NCBI GenBank assembly: GCA_024220505.1
Contig: JAKZZE010000005.1
Location: forward strand, 248,001 to 312,000
From: Rhizopus arrhizus
Lineage: Eukaryota; Mucoromycota; Mucoromycetes; Mucorales; Rhizopodaceae
Direction: 5' to 3'
Length of the DNA stretch: 64,000 nucleotides
Part shown: positions 21,846-33,083 of the stretch, piece by piece
How positions within the stretch are numbered: the stretch's first letter is position 1
Layout: every line of letters starts with the position of its first letter
Notes under the pieces: generated by a model
Database searches by the model: none
Seen by the model: the letters and a program-made list of their open reading frames with translations, nothing else
What the model was told of the DNA's origin: nothing
Program-made: the position numbers and the translations under genes

Positions 21846-23139
21846 AAAAGTGGCCTAGTGAATGACTAGATACTAGTCTAGCAAGTGGTTTTGGTGTCTG
21901 GCTGAAGTTTACAACCCTAGATAAGCATCTTAGCCTTACTATTTAAATTTTGGAACTTTGTACTGTAGTTTTTAATAATAAAGAATGTCACCATGAGCTT
22001 CGGTCTCTTATATGACAGAAGAGCATAGGCTTTTTATTCAGATTTTTTTTGTTATACCATAGAAAATGCTTTGTGCAGTTTTAGATGTATGTCGGCATTT
22101 ATATACTTATGTACATGTATGTTTATTTAAAAAGATGATAGAAATAGAGAAAGAATTTTTTTTTTCAGAAGCTACAATCACACTATGTGGACAATATACT
22201 AACATGTCTTTGAAATCATAAAAGTGAAATACTTTTTGTTTTATTTGCGCATAGAGCAAGGGATATAATAGAAGATGTTCAACAAGATCTGCTCGGGATG
22301 ATTTTGATTAGTTTGATTCTTTCATTAATGGTATCTACCTTATCTTCTAATCACTGTTATCTTTCCAGCTTATCCTTTAATTCTTCCTCAGGCATAGCCA
22401 ACCCTTCTTCAAACGGCCTAAAACAAATTGAGTTAGAACAGAACACTATTAGGTATCTCTCGGATTTGCGTTTTCCATGAGATAGACTGTGACTATTCTG
22501 ACGCAGGAACAAGCGAAATCGGTGATGATGGCTGCCGAAAGCCAAGCGTTGCATAGCAGTATATAAAATCTTTTTTTTTTTTTTTTATCGGCAGCATCTC
22601 GGTACATTTCAATCTAAACAAGGACTACTTTTGGCCCCTGTAACTGTTGTAGAAAACCAACGCATACAAATGACTGTCAAATTGAGTAGTACCGGTAACC
22701 ATGCTTTAACTCATGATCTCTTTTGAAGTAATGTTTAGCCAAAGATTCTCTTAACGTTAAAAAGCTATCGAGTGCCTTGGTATCCTAAATAAGCAGTTTT
22801 AACATTAAGCTCTACCTAACTTCCTTGGAGTATAACCAGTTTATACTATGACGAAAATCGAAAAATTCAAAATATCAAGATCTGCATCTTTCTCGACTTT
22901 GAAAGCTTTCCTTTTTTGTCATATGCCTTGCCTAAATGACAAGTTGCTTCAGATAATAAAAACCTTATAGTAAGCCGATATTATCCAACTCTCAGAAGCG
23001 TTTACAACTGATTTATGGTAGCAGAAACAGACATCATTCATGCTTTCTTCGTTTTGAAGCTTAACTGATAGTTACTATCGTATCTCTATAACATTTGTTT
23101 CTTTTTTGTGTTACTATCCTTATTTTTCTTGTTTCACGC
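21846..23139. other. Repeat-flanking sequence, no intact gene
   Basis: A minus-strand frame at 22357-22554 (with FEEGLAMPEEELKDKLER) looks like a short coding remnant but has no start or partner exon that I can find. The rest holds nothing recognisable. Confidence 0.4.
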
Positions 23140-23611
23140 TTATTTTAGTTCTTCATTCCTGTAATTTCCAAAAAAAAAAAACTTGTTTGATAATCTGGAA
23201 GCAATATTACTACAAGTCCCGTGTAACTCCAGACTATCATTATCAGTTAAATCAACTGTTGTTTCTTCTTTATTGAGACTGTTAGAAAAATTAACTTTTC
23301 TAACAGTGTAAGAGAGATCATTTTTACTGTTGAAACAAGAAAGATGTGTTTGCATACTCCAACTTGATTAGAGCATGTACAATCAGAAAGATAATTAACA
23401 GTATAATTGTGTAAGGTCAAAAAAGGATTCATGTAGAAAAAAATATTAAAATCAAACAATTTACTGTATTCATGCTTTCAGTGGCCATATAAATTGATTT
23501 ATCAACATCAATACTTTCTGCTCTTTCTTTTTTTGCATAAAATTGAAGGCGTACAGCATCTTGTCGATAGATAATAATACAGCTTGTAAAGATATAGATC
23601 ATCCTACCCAC
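23140..23611 (-). pseudogene. SWIM zinc-finger protein remnant (MULE/FAR1-like)
   Basis: Minus-strand frames contain a SWIM-type pattern C-x-C-x(n)-C-x-H (LSDCTCSNQVGVCKHIFLVS). It is preceded by a basic/charged segment (AVRLQFYAKKERAES) and followed, in another frame, by a Ser/Asn-rich tail (DLTDNDSLELHGTC). SWIM fingers of this form occur at the C-terminus of MULE/FAR1-type transposases and their domesticated relatives. Frameshifts between the parts indicate a decayed copy. The rest of the transposase was not found. Confidence 0.55.
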
Positions 23612-24486
23612 ACGAGTATTTCTTGTTAGACCAAAGTAGTACGACTGTAACAGATTAAGGTATGATTGAATCTAATTATCAGTGTGGAAGGTCGCATCTT
23701 TTACCAAGAATAAACATATAATTGTCTTTTGTTCATATTAATAATAAAAAAGGGAAAAGCACTTTTCTCTTGGAATTCATTTTAAAAAATATTGAAATTG
23801 ATAACACTACCATAACATTTGGAATAGCTCTTGTTGAGTACATACTTGTATAGTCTTCATTGTAGAATTATCGATTTTGATATTTGGTATTATGGGTTTC
23901 TCTCATACTTTCTTAATATGCCAATGGGACAATACCACATTGATCGATTCATCAAGGATTTTACGAATAGCATGCATTTTAATTGACTACACCCAATCAT
24001 TATCTTTTTAACTGAAAGATTACTACCAACAACGCCGTTTTTCCAGCCGACTGTAAGTTTCATAAAGACACCAATCAGCGTGTTATTAGCTATGCTTTGT
24101 GGTCAAAACAAAGATGAAATTCCATGGTCAAACTGAAGATAAACCTCCTTTACATGGTAGGAAACTCGCTCAAGATGAGCGTGATTAATATTGTTGAGAC
24201 TAAATTTATTCATATTACTACTTGACTTGTTGTCAAAGGGAGAGAAGAGGGATACAAGAATTTTTCAAGGAGATACAAGTGTAGACGAAAACTTAAAAAA
24301 CACGTATAAACGTTATATTTTATTAAAGGTCCAACTGAGCGCTAAAAAAAAAAAAAAGAAAAACAAATAAGTGTCCGCCCGGACCAGATCAATCCGTTTG
24401 GAAGTGAGTGCTAAGAAAAAAACCCCTTCTGGTTCAAGGGTAAAAAATGAGAAAGGGAAGTAGGATACATAGAGAGGCATACGAAG
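23612..24486. other. No gene recognised
   Basis: Decayed-looking AT-rich sequence between two transposon fragments, including an A-rich tract at about 24343-24368. Confidence 0.45.
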
Positions 24487-24850
24487 TTAGTTGAATTGTC
24501 TCAGCCATTCAATTAGTTTTTGGCCATGAAGTGTCTTGCATGGGATAGTTGTATAGTGTTGTAGTTGATCTAATTCATGGAGAATAGAACATATAACGGG
24601 CCATCGCCAGGTCCAGGACAAAGCGATACTAGAGGGAACAAATGTGCGTGTCGGAAGCATATTCAAAAGGAAAGATATAGGGTCGGCTATTGTTTCAGGC
24701 ATATAGAATCGGCGATGCGTATTGAGGCAACTGATGGCGTGTCGTCTTGACAGGTTATTGTTGGGATGACGGGGGCAGGGTTTGGGGGGGGGGCACCCAG
24801 TAACCAACCAAGACGCCAGCGTAGACATCGACTTCTTTCTTCATGAGTCA
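24487..24850 (-). mobile_element. LINE C-terminal fragment, family B
   Basis: A minus-strand frame encodes the end of a non-LTR reverse transcriptase ORF: CLRWRLGWL in one frame, then after a G run (plus strand, near 24785) KPCPRHPNNNLSRRHAISCL, ADPISFLLNMLPTR, WRWPVICSILHELD and a stop. The run of G bases marks a frameshift. A relative at 58124-58505 shares ADPISFLLNLLP-like, CTILHELN and the preceding RWRLGWLPGGKPK motifs, which defines the family. Confidence 0.78.
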
Positions 24851-25234
24851 TTGGTAGCCACAAGATGGGGTTGAGATATTTGCAGATAATAAAGTGAGAA
24901 AAAAGAAAGGAAATAGTACTTGAAAACTAGAGAATGAGTCTCTATGTAACCTCTTTATTAGATTTCAAGACAAGAGAGAACCCATTTAATCAAACTACGT
25001 CTTTATATAGGAAATGAAATTATTCAGGGACCGAAGTGAGTTCAAGATCAATTTTAGTATTGAGCTTGAACAATATAAACATTGTATATGAGCTTTAAGG
25101 AATATGTAATAAGTAATATTATGTATTCAGTACTTGTTATTTCTTATATAAGATCTGAGTAATCTCATACGAATAATAAGCATTTAATGATGTAAATACG
25201 ACAGGGGTCAAGAGTGATTGTTGGTCGACAGCTG

Positions 25235-25492
25235 GATAGCAGTTTGGAGTTCTTACCTTGGTGTGCTATAAAGGTGAGTTTTCCATATGCAAGGCGTTGG
25301 TTCCATAAAATGAAATCGTGTTCTTGTAACCATCTATATATCGTATTTCCTCTGGGGTTTGTAGAGTTATCTCCAGTATAAGATCCCATTCTTGCATTAA
25401 AATCGTCACATAGGATGGTATGCTTGGCATCGGGCGCTGTACATGGTAAGGAATCCAGGACCTGACTAACGACTTGATTGTCAAGCAAATAG
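25235..25492 (-). mobile_element. LINE endonuclease fragment
   Basis: The translated segment VLDSLPCTAPDAKHTILCDD, then FNARMGSYTGDNSTNPRG and NTIYRWLQEHDFILWNQRL, is the APE-type endonuclease region of a LINE (GDFNAR-like motif, here DDFNAR). It lies in the same orientation as the C-terminal fragment 400 bp downstream, but the reverse transcriptase between them is gone. It is open and in frame with the upstream host-gene exon (see 25490-26971). Confidence 0.75.
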
Positions 25493-26971
25493 AGTCCATT
25501 GGCTTTAGGAGAGAACAGATAAATTGTAACATAATATCCTTTATCATAAAAAAAAAGAAGAATAGTAAACAAAATTGTAGAAAAATTGGTATTTGACTTC
25601 AGGCTTACCTACTGCTTGCAAAGCAATCATGGACTTCACATCTTTTTTGTCCAGAGTGTCTTTACAGAAATTTACTAATCTCAAAAGGTCCTCATGTGTC
25701 TTCAATGTGTCAGAACAACTTTTATATGGCTTCACCTCAACATATCCAGTAGAAAACTTTATCCTCCGTTGTTCTAATTCAAACACATTACTATCAGGTC
25801 TTAGAGATTCAGTATCTTCAATACCAGTGTTAAGCCTAATTTGAGAAATAAATCGTCAATAAATGGTATGTATAAAAAGCATTGGATTTTCAATTACCAT
25901 CGATACAATCTGTTCTTCTCGGGATCATGAAACATAGGATTTAGAATTGGATCGAGAAAAGTACCAATAAGCTCTGCTTCTCTTATATCGTCTTCAAGTC
26001 GTTCCTGATTTGGTAGTTTATTTAGGCTATTAGATGTAATAATTGAGTATATCAAACGAATTCTAAGGATTAGTTTCATTTGATCAGTTACCAATTGATT
26101 AAAATATCGATTATTTTGTAATCTTTATTGTTGGCGAATTTGGCAATATCATTTATTCGTTCTTTAAATGATCTTCTTTCGGAATTATTATTTAATCACT
26201 AAAAAACAGATTCTTGTCAATTCTAGAGTGTACACACAAGTGTATCATTTAGCATTGACTTATCCGTAATACCGATATAATGCTGTTGAATGTTGTTGTT
26301 TCCATTACTGAATTTTTATCAACGTATTTTTGAAGTAAATTTTTGTGTAGAGTATTTAAGTTTTCAAGTCCAAAACTTTTTACTACACTTTCGTCATGCT
26401 CATTCCCTTTAAGTAATAACACGTGAGACAAGGACCTAAATAATTATTGTTAGAAGTATATCTTTATGATGTTGTGAAAGTAATTGAGCTTACAATATTT
26501 GATGTAAATCTCCATCGATATAGAACCCTGACTCTTTTGATTTTTTGTTTGATTCTAAATTGAACTGTCTGAAATGTGTTGATACGTTGAATCCATTTTC
26601 AAGAATATAATCGTCGGGTTCTGCTTGCTGTGTCATAATATTTGTTGTTGAATTTTCCTCATTTAAGTCTTCTTCTGACACGGCTTCTTCCCTTGTCGCA
26701 TTCTCAGGTTCCATATTATCAGGTTGTATATTACTCTATTCAACACAATTAGCACTTGAAAACTTAGTAGTACTGAATTAAAATATGTAATTACTTCTGA
26801 TCTTTCTCTCAATTGAAGACTAATAGTTGTTACTGATGCACCCAACGTATTCCAGCTCTCTGTTACTATAGTGTTCTCGGCCCTGGCTGCTGCAAAAAGA
26901 CTACCCAAGTTCACATCTAAACCTGGTCCTTTCTTTTTTTTGCCCTTAACGTTATGAAACGCCACTTTCAT
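25490..26971 (-). pseudogene. Host multi-exon gene interrupted by a LINE fragment
   Basis: Exons can be traced on the minus strand: 26971-26795 (starting MKVAFHNVKGKKKKGPGLDV), 26735-26494, 26435-26273, then a piece ending near 26100 at IIDILINW, one from about 26094 to 25897, one from about 25840 to 25608 with FSTGYVEVKPYKSC, and one from about 25543 with VTIYLFSPKANGLYLL. Most junctions are in phase. The junction near 26185 would start with TGA in the only open frame, and after GLYLL the frame passes straight into LINE endonuclease sequence. The GYVEVKP motif followed by a Leu-rich stretch and a final beta-rich segment resembles a large uncharacterised family I associate with Mucorales genomes. 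Name and function are not known. Confidence 0.5.
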
Positions 26972-27039
26972 TTTATGTTGTACAGATACGCTGGCTTTGT
27001 CAAGTCCTGGAAGACAACCACCCTCAGTCTTGTAGTCAA

Positions 27040-28140
27040 CCTATATTGCTAGATCATATACGTCGTTTCCATTCAGGAAATACTGGAACAAGACTGGCTC
27101 TCTTTTTCCCTCTTTTGTGATTACGTCCTGCTGCTCATGCCAATAACTTTATGCAAAACATATATGAGGCAGTTGATTCCTTCGGATATGCAGATACACA
27201 ACAGACAAGTGTACTCCTGCCACACTTCTCCGCTTGCCCCTGTCTGCTATATTCGCTATGATTCCCACTGATTATTGGATTACTCGATCACGACACAAAA
27301 AACTCAAGGTGTTTCAATTTTTTACATATGATCACCATTTTGGATGTATACGATCTTTATTGTCATCTGACCAACCTTCCTCCCCTCGTCTGGTTTCTAA
27401 GTTAAGCCAAGATATTCATAATCGTATCATCAAGTTAAATCAGCTTATCTGGCCTCATATATTGAATCAAACTCAACCATTGGGTGAAGTAGATGATTCA
27501 GCGTTCATCGATGCCTTCTGTTCGCAGCTCCAATGGATCAATTACAAACCTAAATCATTTCGGTTGTCTCTGATACAGCGATCTCTACCATCATCGGTAA
27601 TGTCACAAATACCAACCTCCAAGTGGTCACTTTTTTGGAAAATGCCTGTTTCGCCTGAAAGCCGGTCTTTATGGTATCGTCTATTCCACCGTAAACTCTA
27701 TAGCCAATCACTTCTTTCAAGATTTGACAACAGTTTGACCACTTCACAATGTAAATTTTGTTCTGCCAACACTGAAGACTTACAACACCTCTTCGTGCGC
27801 TGTCCTATGAAATGGAGAGTATGGATAGATGCCTTCAATTTCTTTAGTCCACACCTCACTTTCACTCAAGACGATGTATGCTCAATTCTCTGGTCTTTTC
27901 AGCAGTTTACTTTTGTTGACAACATTGATCTCTGGACTCTCAGCTGCTGTGTGCTTTCCGTTATCTGGCGTGCCCATTGGAAATTTACTATTGACGGCTT
28001 TCCTTTTATTGATAAACAGTTGGTCACTCGTGCTATGTCGCAGTTTGCCACCCTCACAAGGGGTAGACTCGACCTTGACTAGCATGTTCAATCGCCTACA
28101 CTCTGTTTCGTTTGGTTCATATCGCTCTCAGACGTGTGAC
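27040..28140 (+). mobile_element. LINE 3' fragment, family A, second copy
   Basis: A frame open from 27234 to the stop at 28080-28082 encodes the end of a non-LTR reverse transcriptase: SPESRSLWYRLFHRKLY, the zf-RVT Cys/His cluster CKFCSANTEDLQHLFVRC, MKWRVWIDAF and SVIWRAHWKFTIDGF. It aligns with the copy at 8530-9280. Upstream, 27040-27230 is readable only with stops, so the RT domain is missing or decayed. The tail contains ATTTAAAAATAAAAATAAAC, A-rich as in LINE 3' ends. Confidence 0.82.
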
Positions 28141-28615
28141 TCCTATTATAATTTAAAAATAAAAATAAACAAAAAAAGATTTTTTTTTTTTCAGAACGAA
28201 CAAAATTGTATCATAATTTGCAAAATTTTTCTGAGAATACGCAAAGAAAATTTCAAAGTGCGTAAAGAAGTAATTTATATGTGCAAAATATTCGAAAAAT
28301 CCAATTAAAAATATTGCGGACTTTTCTAATCATGTAACTATCCTACTTATTGGTTACAACAGATCTCAAGCTGCAGCACAAAATCTGTGGGCAAATTTTT
28401 TAGTGCGTTCATCTTTAATTGCCCAATACAGGTTGGTTACACTCTCTTTTCTTCCCTTTTTTTTTTTTTTTTTCTCTTTCACCCCCTTTCTCTCCCTCTC
28501 TTTCTCCCGCTTTTTTTTTGTGAGATTCTCTCCTTTTTTGTCTTTTTTTCTAAAAAAAAGCTTTGTTTTTTATATTCGATTTTTGCTCTCCTTCATATAC
28601 AACATATAAACTCTA
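28141..28615. other. LINE tail and syntaxin 5' region
   Basis: A very T-rich, C/T-rich (pyrimidine) stretch at 28440-28570 precedes the syntaxin start and probably belongs to its promoter/leader. No gene. Confidence 0.5.
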
Positions 28616-30059
28616 ATGAGTAATTACAATTCAAGATACACAATCAGTAGAGATAGACTAGCTGACCTTCGGGTACAAGAAAAAAAAAACTTTTCTTTTT
28701 TATTCTTTATTTCTTATAATATTACTATAGGATGCTTCAGACAGGTTTTTATAAATAATCACTTGACTTGGTATGTAAACACTGACACATCTTTAAATAG
28801 TACGGATGCATTTGGTCCAACAAGAGCACCTGGTAGACAAGTCTACTCTTCAAATACTAATAATGATTCTCAAGAATCTTCTTATGAAATGGAAACAAAA
28901 AGTACAAACCATGTTGTTCCTGCAGCACAAACCGATATCTCCACTATGGACGGTTATTTAACTGAGGTTTCTTATATTTTATTCTAGAAATAATTTGGTA
29001 ACTAAAGCACATTATACTAGATTGACGATATATCTACCTCAATTAAAACAGTTAATAAAAATATTGACATCATTAACGACTTACACGATTCCTCTCTTGT
29101 CAGCATCAATGAAAAGCAGTGGAAACAAACTTCAAAGCAATTATCTCAATTCGTCAGTGATACTTCTACGATGAATACACACATTAAAAATAGAATTAAA
29201 TCCCTTGAAGCTAGTAATGCATCTCACGTAAAAAATTCTGATTTGAATATTAGAAGAGCTCAAGTAAGTTGTACTTTATTTTTCTTATTGGGTTATTAAT
29301 AAATTGAAGGTTGCACGAGTCAAAAAAGAATTTCTTAACTGTATTCAAAGATATCGAGATGTTGAAGCCAACTTTAATCAAAAGTATCGTCAACGTGTTG
29401 AAAGACAAATTAGAATCGGTAAAACAAAATGAGTAGTGTGATGTGTTCTATATTAACTATTATTACACTAGTCAAACAAGATGTTACAGAAGAAGAGTTA
29501 GACGCTATCATTGACTCTGATCAACAAAATCAAATCTTTGCCCAAAGTGTAAACTCATTTTATACTAAAAACCTTATCTTTATTCATTACCTATTTTGTA
29601 GTTGATGCAAAACAGTCGCTCTGGCCAAGCTAAAGCTGTATTATCTGAAGTACAAACAAGACATGATGACATTAAACGAATTCAGAAAACAATCATGGAG
29701 CTGGCTCAATTATTTGAAGATATGCAAATGATGGTTGAAGATCAAGGAAAAGTGATGGATCAAATAGAGCAGCATGCAGAGACTACACATGCAGATATCG
29801 AACAAGGTGTTACTCATATAAGCAAAGCTATCGTCTTGGCTAGATCGACTCGTGCTGTAAGTATATATAAAAATTTCCTTTTTTTTTTGCTAAGCACCTT
29901 AATAGAAAAAATGGTGCTGCTTCATTCTTTGTATTATCCTTGCTGTAGTCATTGCTATTCTTGTTTGGTGGTTTGCCTTTAATCATCCTGTAAGTTAATA
30001 TTTATGAATGTACACTTTTTTCTTATAATGTTTAATAGGGTGTTGGGGACAACAAATAG
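28616..30059 (+). CDS. Plasma-membrane syntaxin (Qa-SNARE, Sso1/2-like)
   Basis: Nine exons (28616-28672, 28731-28744, 28801-28966, 29021-29263, 29310-29418, 29472-29548, 29602-29856, 29906-29989, 30039-30059) join in phase to 341 aa. The N-terminus is polar, followed by an Habc-type helical region (GYLTEIDDISTSIKTVNKNI onward). The SNARE motif contains MELAQLFEDMQMMVEDQGKV, with the zero-layer Gln in EDQG. It ends in KKWCCFILCIILAVVIAIL, a single C-terminal membrane anchor. Sso-type syntaxins pair with Sec9 and Snc at sites of exocytosis. Exon 2 is only 14 nt. It is convergent with the Cdc4-like gene, 116 bp away. The family is certain; assignment to the Sso subfamily comes from layout and tail. 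Confidence 0.92.
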
Positions 30060-30175
30060 AAATAAGCTACCCCTTTTTATCTCGTTGCCATAACTACTAT
30101 TATTACTACTTATACTAATTAAGATGTTACGATTATTATCAAATTTTTTCTTTATAAAATATTTTTTTTTGTTTA

Positions 30176-31938
30176 TTAATTATCTATAATCATATTATTT
30201 GAGTCGTCTTCTTCTTCATCAATATCAAAATCATGCACTTCCATCACCGTCTTTCCTTCATCAGAATTTAATGAACGTCTACGCTGCATCAAGACAACTG
30301 CTTTTGTATCTGTAAATTGAATCTTCCAAACAGTCTTTGCAGGCAGAGTAAAATTTCTAATCAGTCGTCCTTGCTTGATATCCCACAATTTGATTCTTCC
30401 ATCATTACCAGCACTCATCATACGTCGATCATCAAACTGAAGACAGGTCACTGAGTTATCATGCGCTGAGATCTGTTGTGTGCATTCAAAGTGTTGCAAG
30501 TCCCAGACACGCAGGCAACCATCCGATCCACCACTTACGAGTGTGTTGCCAGAGAGTTGTAATTGGCCCACCAAGGAGGTGTGTCCGTGCAGGGTAGCTA
30601 GGCACTGACCTGTTTCTGCAGACCATACTCTTATATTTGAATCAAGCGATCCAGTCACTACCTTATGACCGTCAAAGGCAATAGCATAGATCTGTGTATA
30701 GTGACCAGCAAGAACGTGAAGACATCGGCCTGTACGTAGATCCCATACTCTGGCTGTATAATCATAAGAACCAGAGACGACTGTATTTCCGTGAATCTCC
30801 ATACATCGAACGCTGGCTTGATGGCCCAACAAGACATGTAATAAAACACCTCTTTGAATATCCCATACTCTCATTGTCGTATCTCGAGATCCAGTGACTG
30901 CGATTCGCTTATCTTTCATCTTGAGACATCTTACAGTTGAATTATGACCACGAAGGATATGAAGCAATTCACCTGTATCCAAGTTCCATACTCTTACATC
31001 TCTACATCAAAATCAGTATACACACATAAAAGTATTGTTAAAAAAAATTGATTTTACCTATCACATCCTCCAGTAACAAGGATACGTTCTGGGTCATGTT
31101 TCTCACCACCCTTGAATTGCAATGCCCATACACCACCTTCATGGCCACGCAAAGTCCGCACTTTTTCAGCGGTGTTTGTATCAAAGACCTCAATTCGGTG
31201 ATTATCACAACCAACAACAATGAATTTTTCATCGTATTGCAATGAAGTCACCAAACCTTCCCCGAAACCTTCCTCGACCACCTTAACTTTTCCTCCGTGA
31301 GCCCAAGCCGAAGCCACGTTATACTTGTGTCTAAAATAATCTCGATATGAAAAGTTCTTGCGCTGACTTGGCGGTTGTAAAAGTTCTCCGCCGCATATGC
31401 TCGAATTACGTCGGCGATATTGGTGCTTCATACAAAGTGCCTTCCATGTCGCCTCATCCTTCAATAGCGAGTTCCATAAGGTAGAGACGCAAGCAGCTCG
31501 AGCCAAAGTCTTGGGATCATCAATAAATGTCAATATGTGCAATGAAATCTCGATTGGAAGTTCTTTGAGGAAATCAATTTTGAGTCGAGGCGCAATCAGA
31601 TCGTTTAAATAGGTTAATTGACTATTGTCACAACAATTAATTATTTCTGCAAGTAAAAATTGCTTTTGTTGAGAAGACAGTTGTTGAAAAGCATGTTTTA
31701 ATTGGCGTAGATGATTTAGTTGGTCTTCGTCAATATCCGCATAGTCGCCAATATCACTAAAGGAAGTTCGTAATCTTCTCGAAGGTCGATTGTGAAGATT
31801 GTTATAAAGATTAAAAGTGAGTGCAGTTGGAATCGAAAAGTTATTATTTGAAGAAGAAGCGAATGCAAAGCTAGGTGGTGTGGCGGGTGGTGATATATCG
31901 TCATGTAAATAGTTGTCCATGATTGAATAATTAAGCAA
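30176..31938 (-). CDS. Cdc4/Pop1-like F-box/WD40 protein
   Basis: Two exons (31938-31058, 31001-30176) give 568 aa. A polar N-terminus and a Gln-rich helix (LRQLKHAFQQLSSQQKQFLL) come first. The F-box follows at about residues 120-165 (LKELPIEISLHILTFIDD..AACVSTLWNSLL), then a linker with YRDYFRHKYN, then seven or eight WD40 repeats (GCDRDVRVWN, GSRDTTMRVWD, GSYDYTARVWD, GSLDSNIRVWS, GGSDGCLRVWD, GNDGRIKLWD). The tail AKTVWKIQFTDTKAVVLMQR, then EVHDFDIDEEEDD, is typical of fungal Cdc4/Pop1 and FBXW7. These act in SCF ubiquitin ligases that recognise phosphodegrons in cell-cycle regulators. An alternative start at Met 7 (MDNYL) is possible. Confidence 0.92.
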
Positions 31939-33083
31939 AAGCGGGAAAGAAGAAGTTTTATAAAAAAAGTCTACTTTAATCCCTCTCTCAAAATAAGGCG
32001 GACTTTTGCCAAAAAAGCTTCAGTTTCCTTTTTTCGTAACAAAAAATTTATAAATTAGAAATCAGCTAACAAATTAAAACCAAGGTTCAATAGTAAAAAA
32101 ATGCATAGAAAATGTGGTATTTTAGTATTATTTGTGTATATATGGATTAAGATAGAAGTAGATCTTTTATTAATTTCTTCTCCTGAGTTAAGGCTACTAA
32201 CTAAATGACTCATTAATTTCAACCATTCTTTTTTCATTAATAAAAAATTCGGAACGCATCTATTGGAACTCAGATGATTCCAAACTATTTTTGACGTAAA
32301 CGCAGGGCTATTCTCCTTTACTGCTTCTAGAGATCATTTTTATTTGACAAAGATCAAGCCTTCTTTTCCTGCAGTAATAGTATGAGTTTGTATATTCCAT
32401 ACAATCTAAAAGGCTTGCTAAATAGTAAGTGTGAGATATACAGTAGTAATAACTCATGCTGGCTGCCTATTTTTTGAAAAGTTTGTCTTTCCGAGTATTT
32501 CTCAAGATTTTTGAAAAAAAAAAAAAGAAAAAAAACTGAACGAAAAACTTGAATAAACGCACAAGAGGTCAAAGACATACTGAATCTATTTTGTTCAAGG
32601 AGATTTGAGTCTTTGTGGATTTGAATTTGTCCTCTTTCAAATATATCTAGTCACTATTAGTTCAGTAATCAAATCATTGCTACTTAATATAAATTTTCAT
32701 TCAAACAACGATCATTTACGTATTAGTAGATCACACAATATACACGCAAATGAAATATATTCAACGTTGAAAAATCACGAAAAGACATTTTTAGGCCATT
32801 GATATGAAATAAAAATAGAAGTATCAACTCTTTTACGTTATGTTTCTTTATCACAACCTGGAAATACACTTTTATCTTACGGTCAATGACAATAAAACAT
32901 TTGATACAATTGATATGTACTCAAGTAGTTCAAATTTGGGTTAGCTGTCTCAGTAATAGATCATTGCTGACATACACAAATCGTTCAAAGTCACATGGTG
33001 TTCGATGAGAGATTTCTAAATATAGTAATTAAGGTTCATTAATTCACAAATTGCTTGTCAATTTATTTCTTTTTCTTTCTTTA
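31939..33083. other. Shared promoter region, no gene recognised
   Basis: Divergent spacer between the Cdc4-like and Sec14-like genes; AT-rich, no coding signal. Confidence 0.5.

Noticed and set aside
28387..28623. Overlapping hydrophobic frames upstream of syntaxin
   Set aside because: They come from a pyrimidine-rich tract in two frames at once and lie in the presumed promoter.
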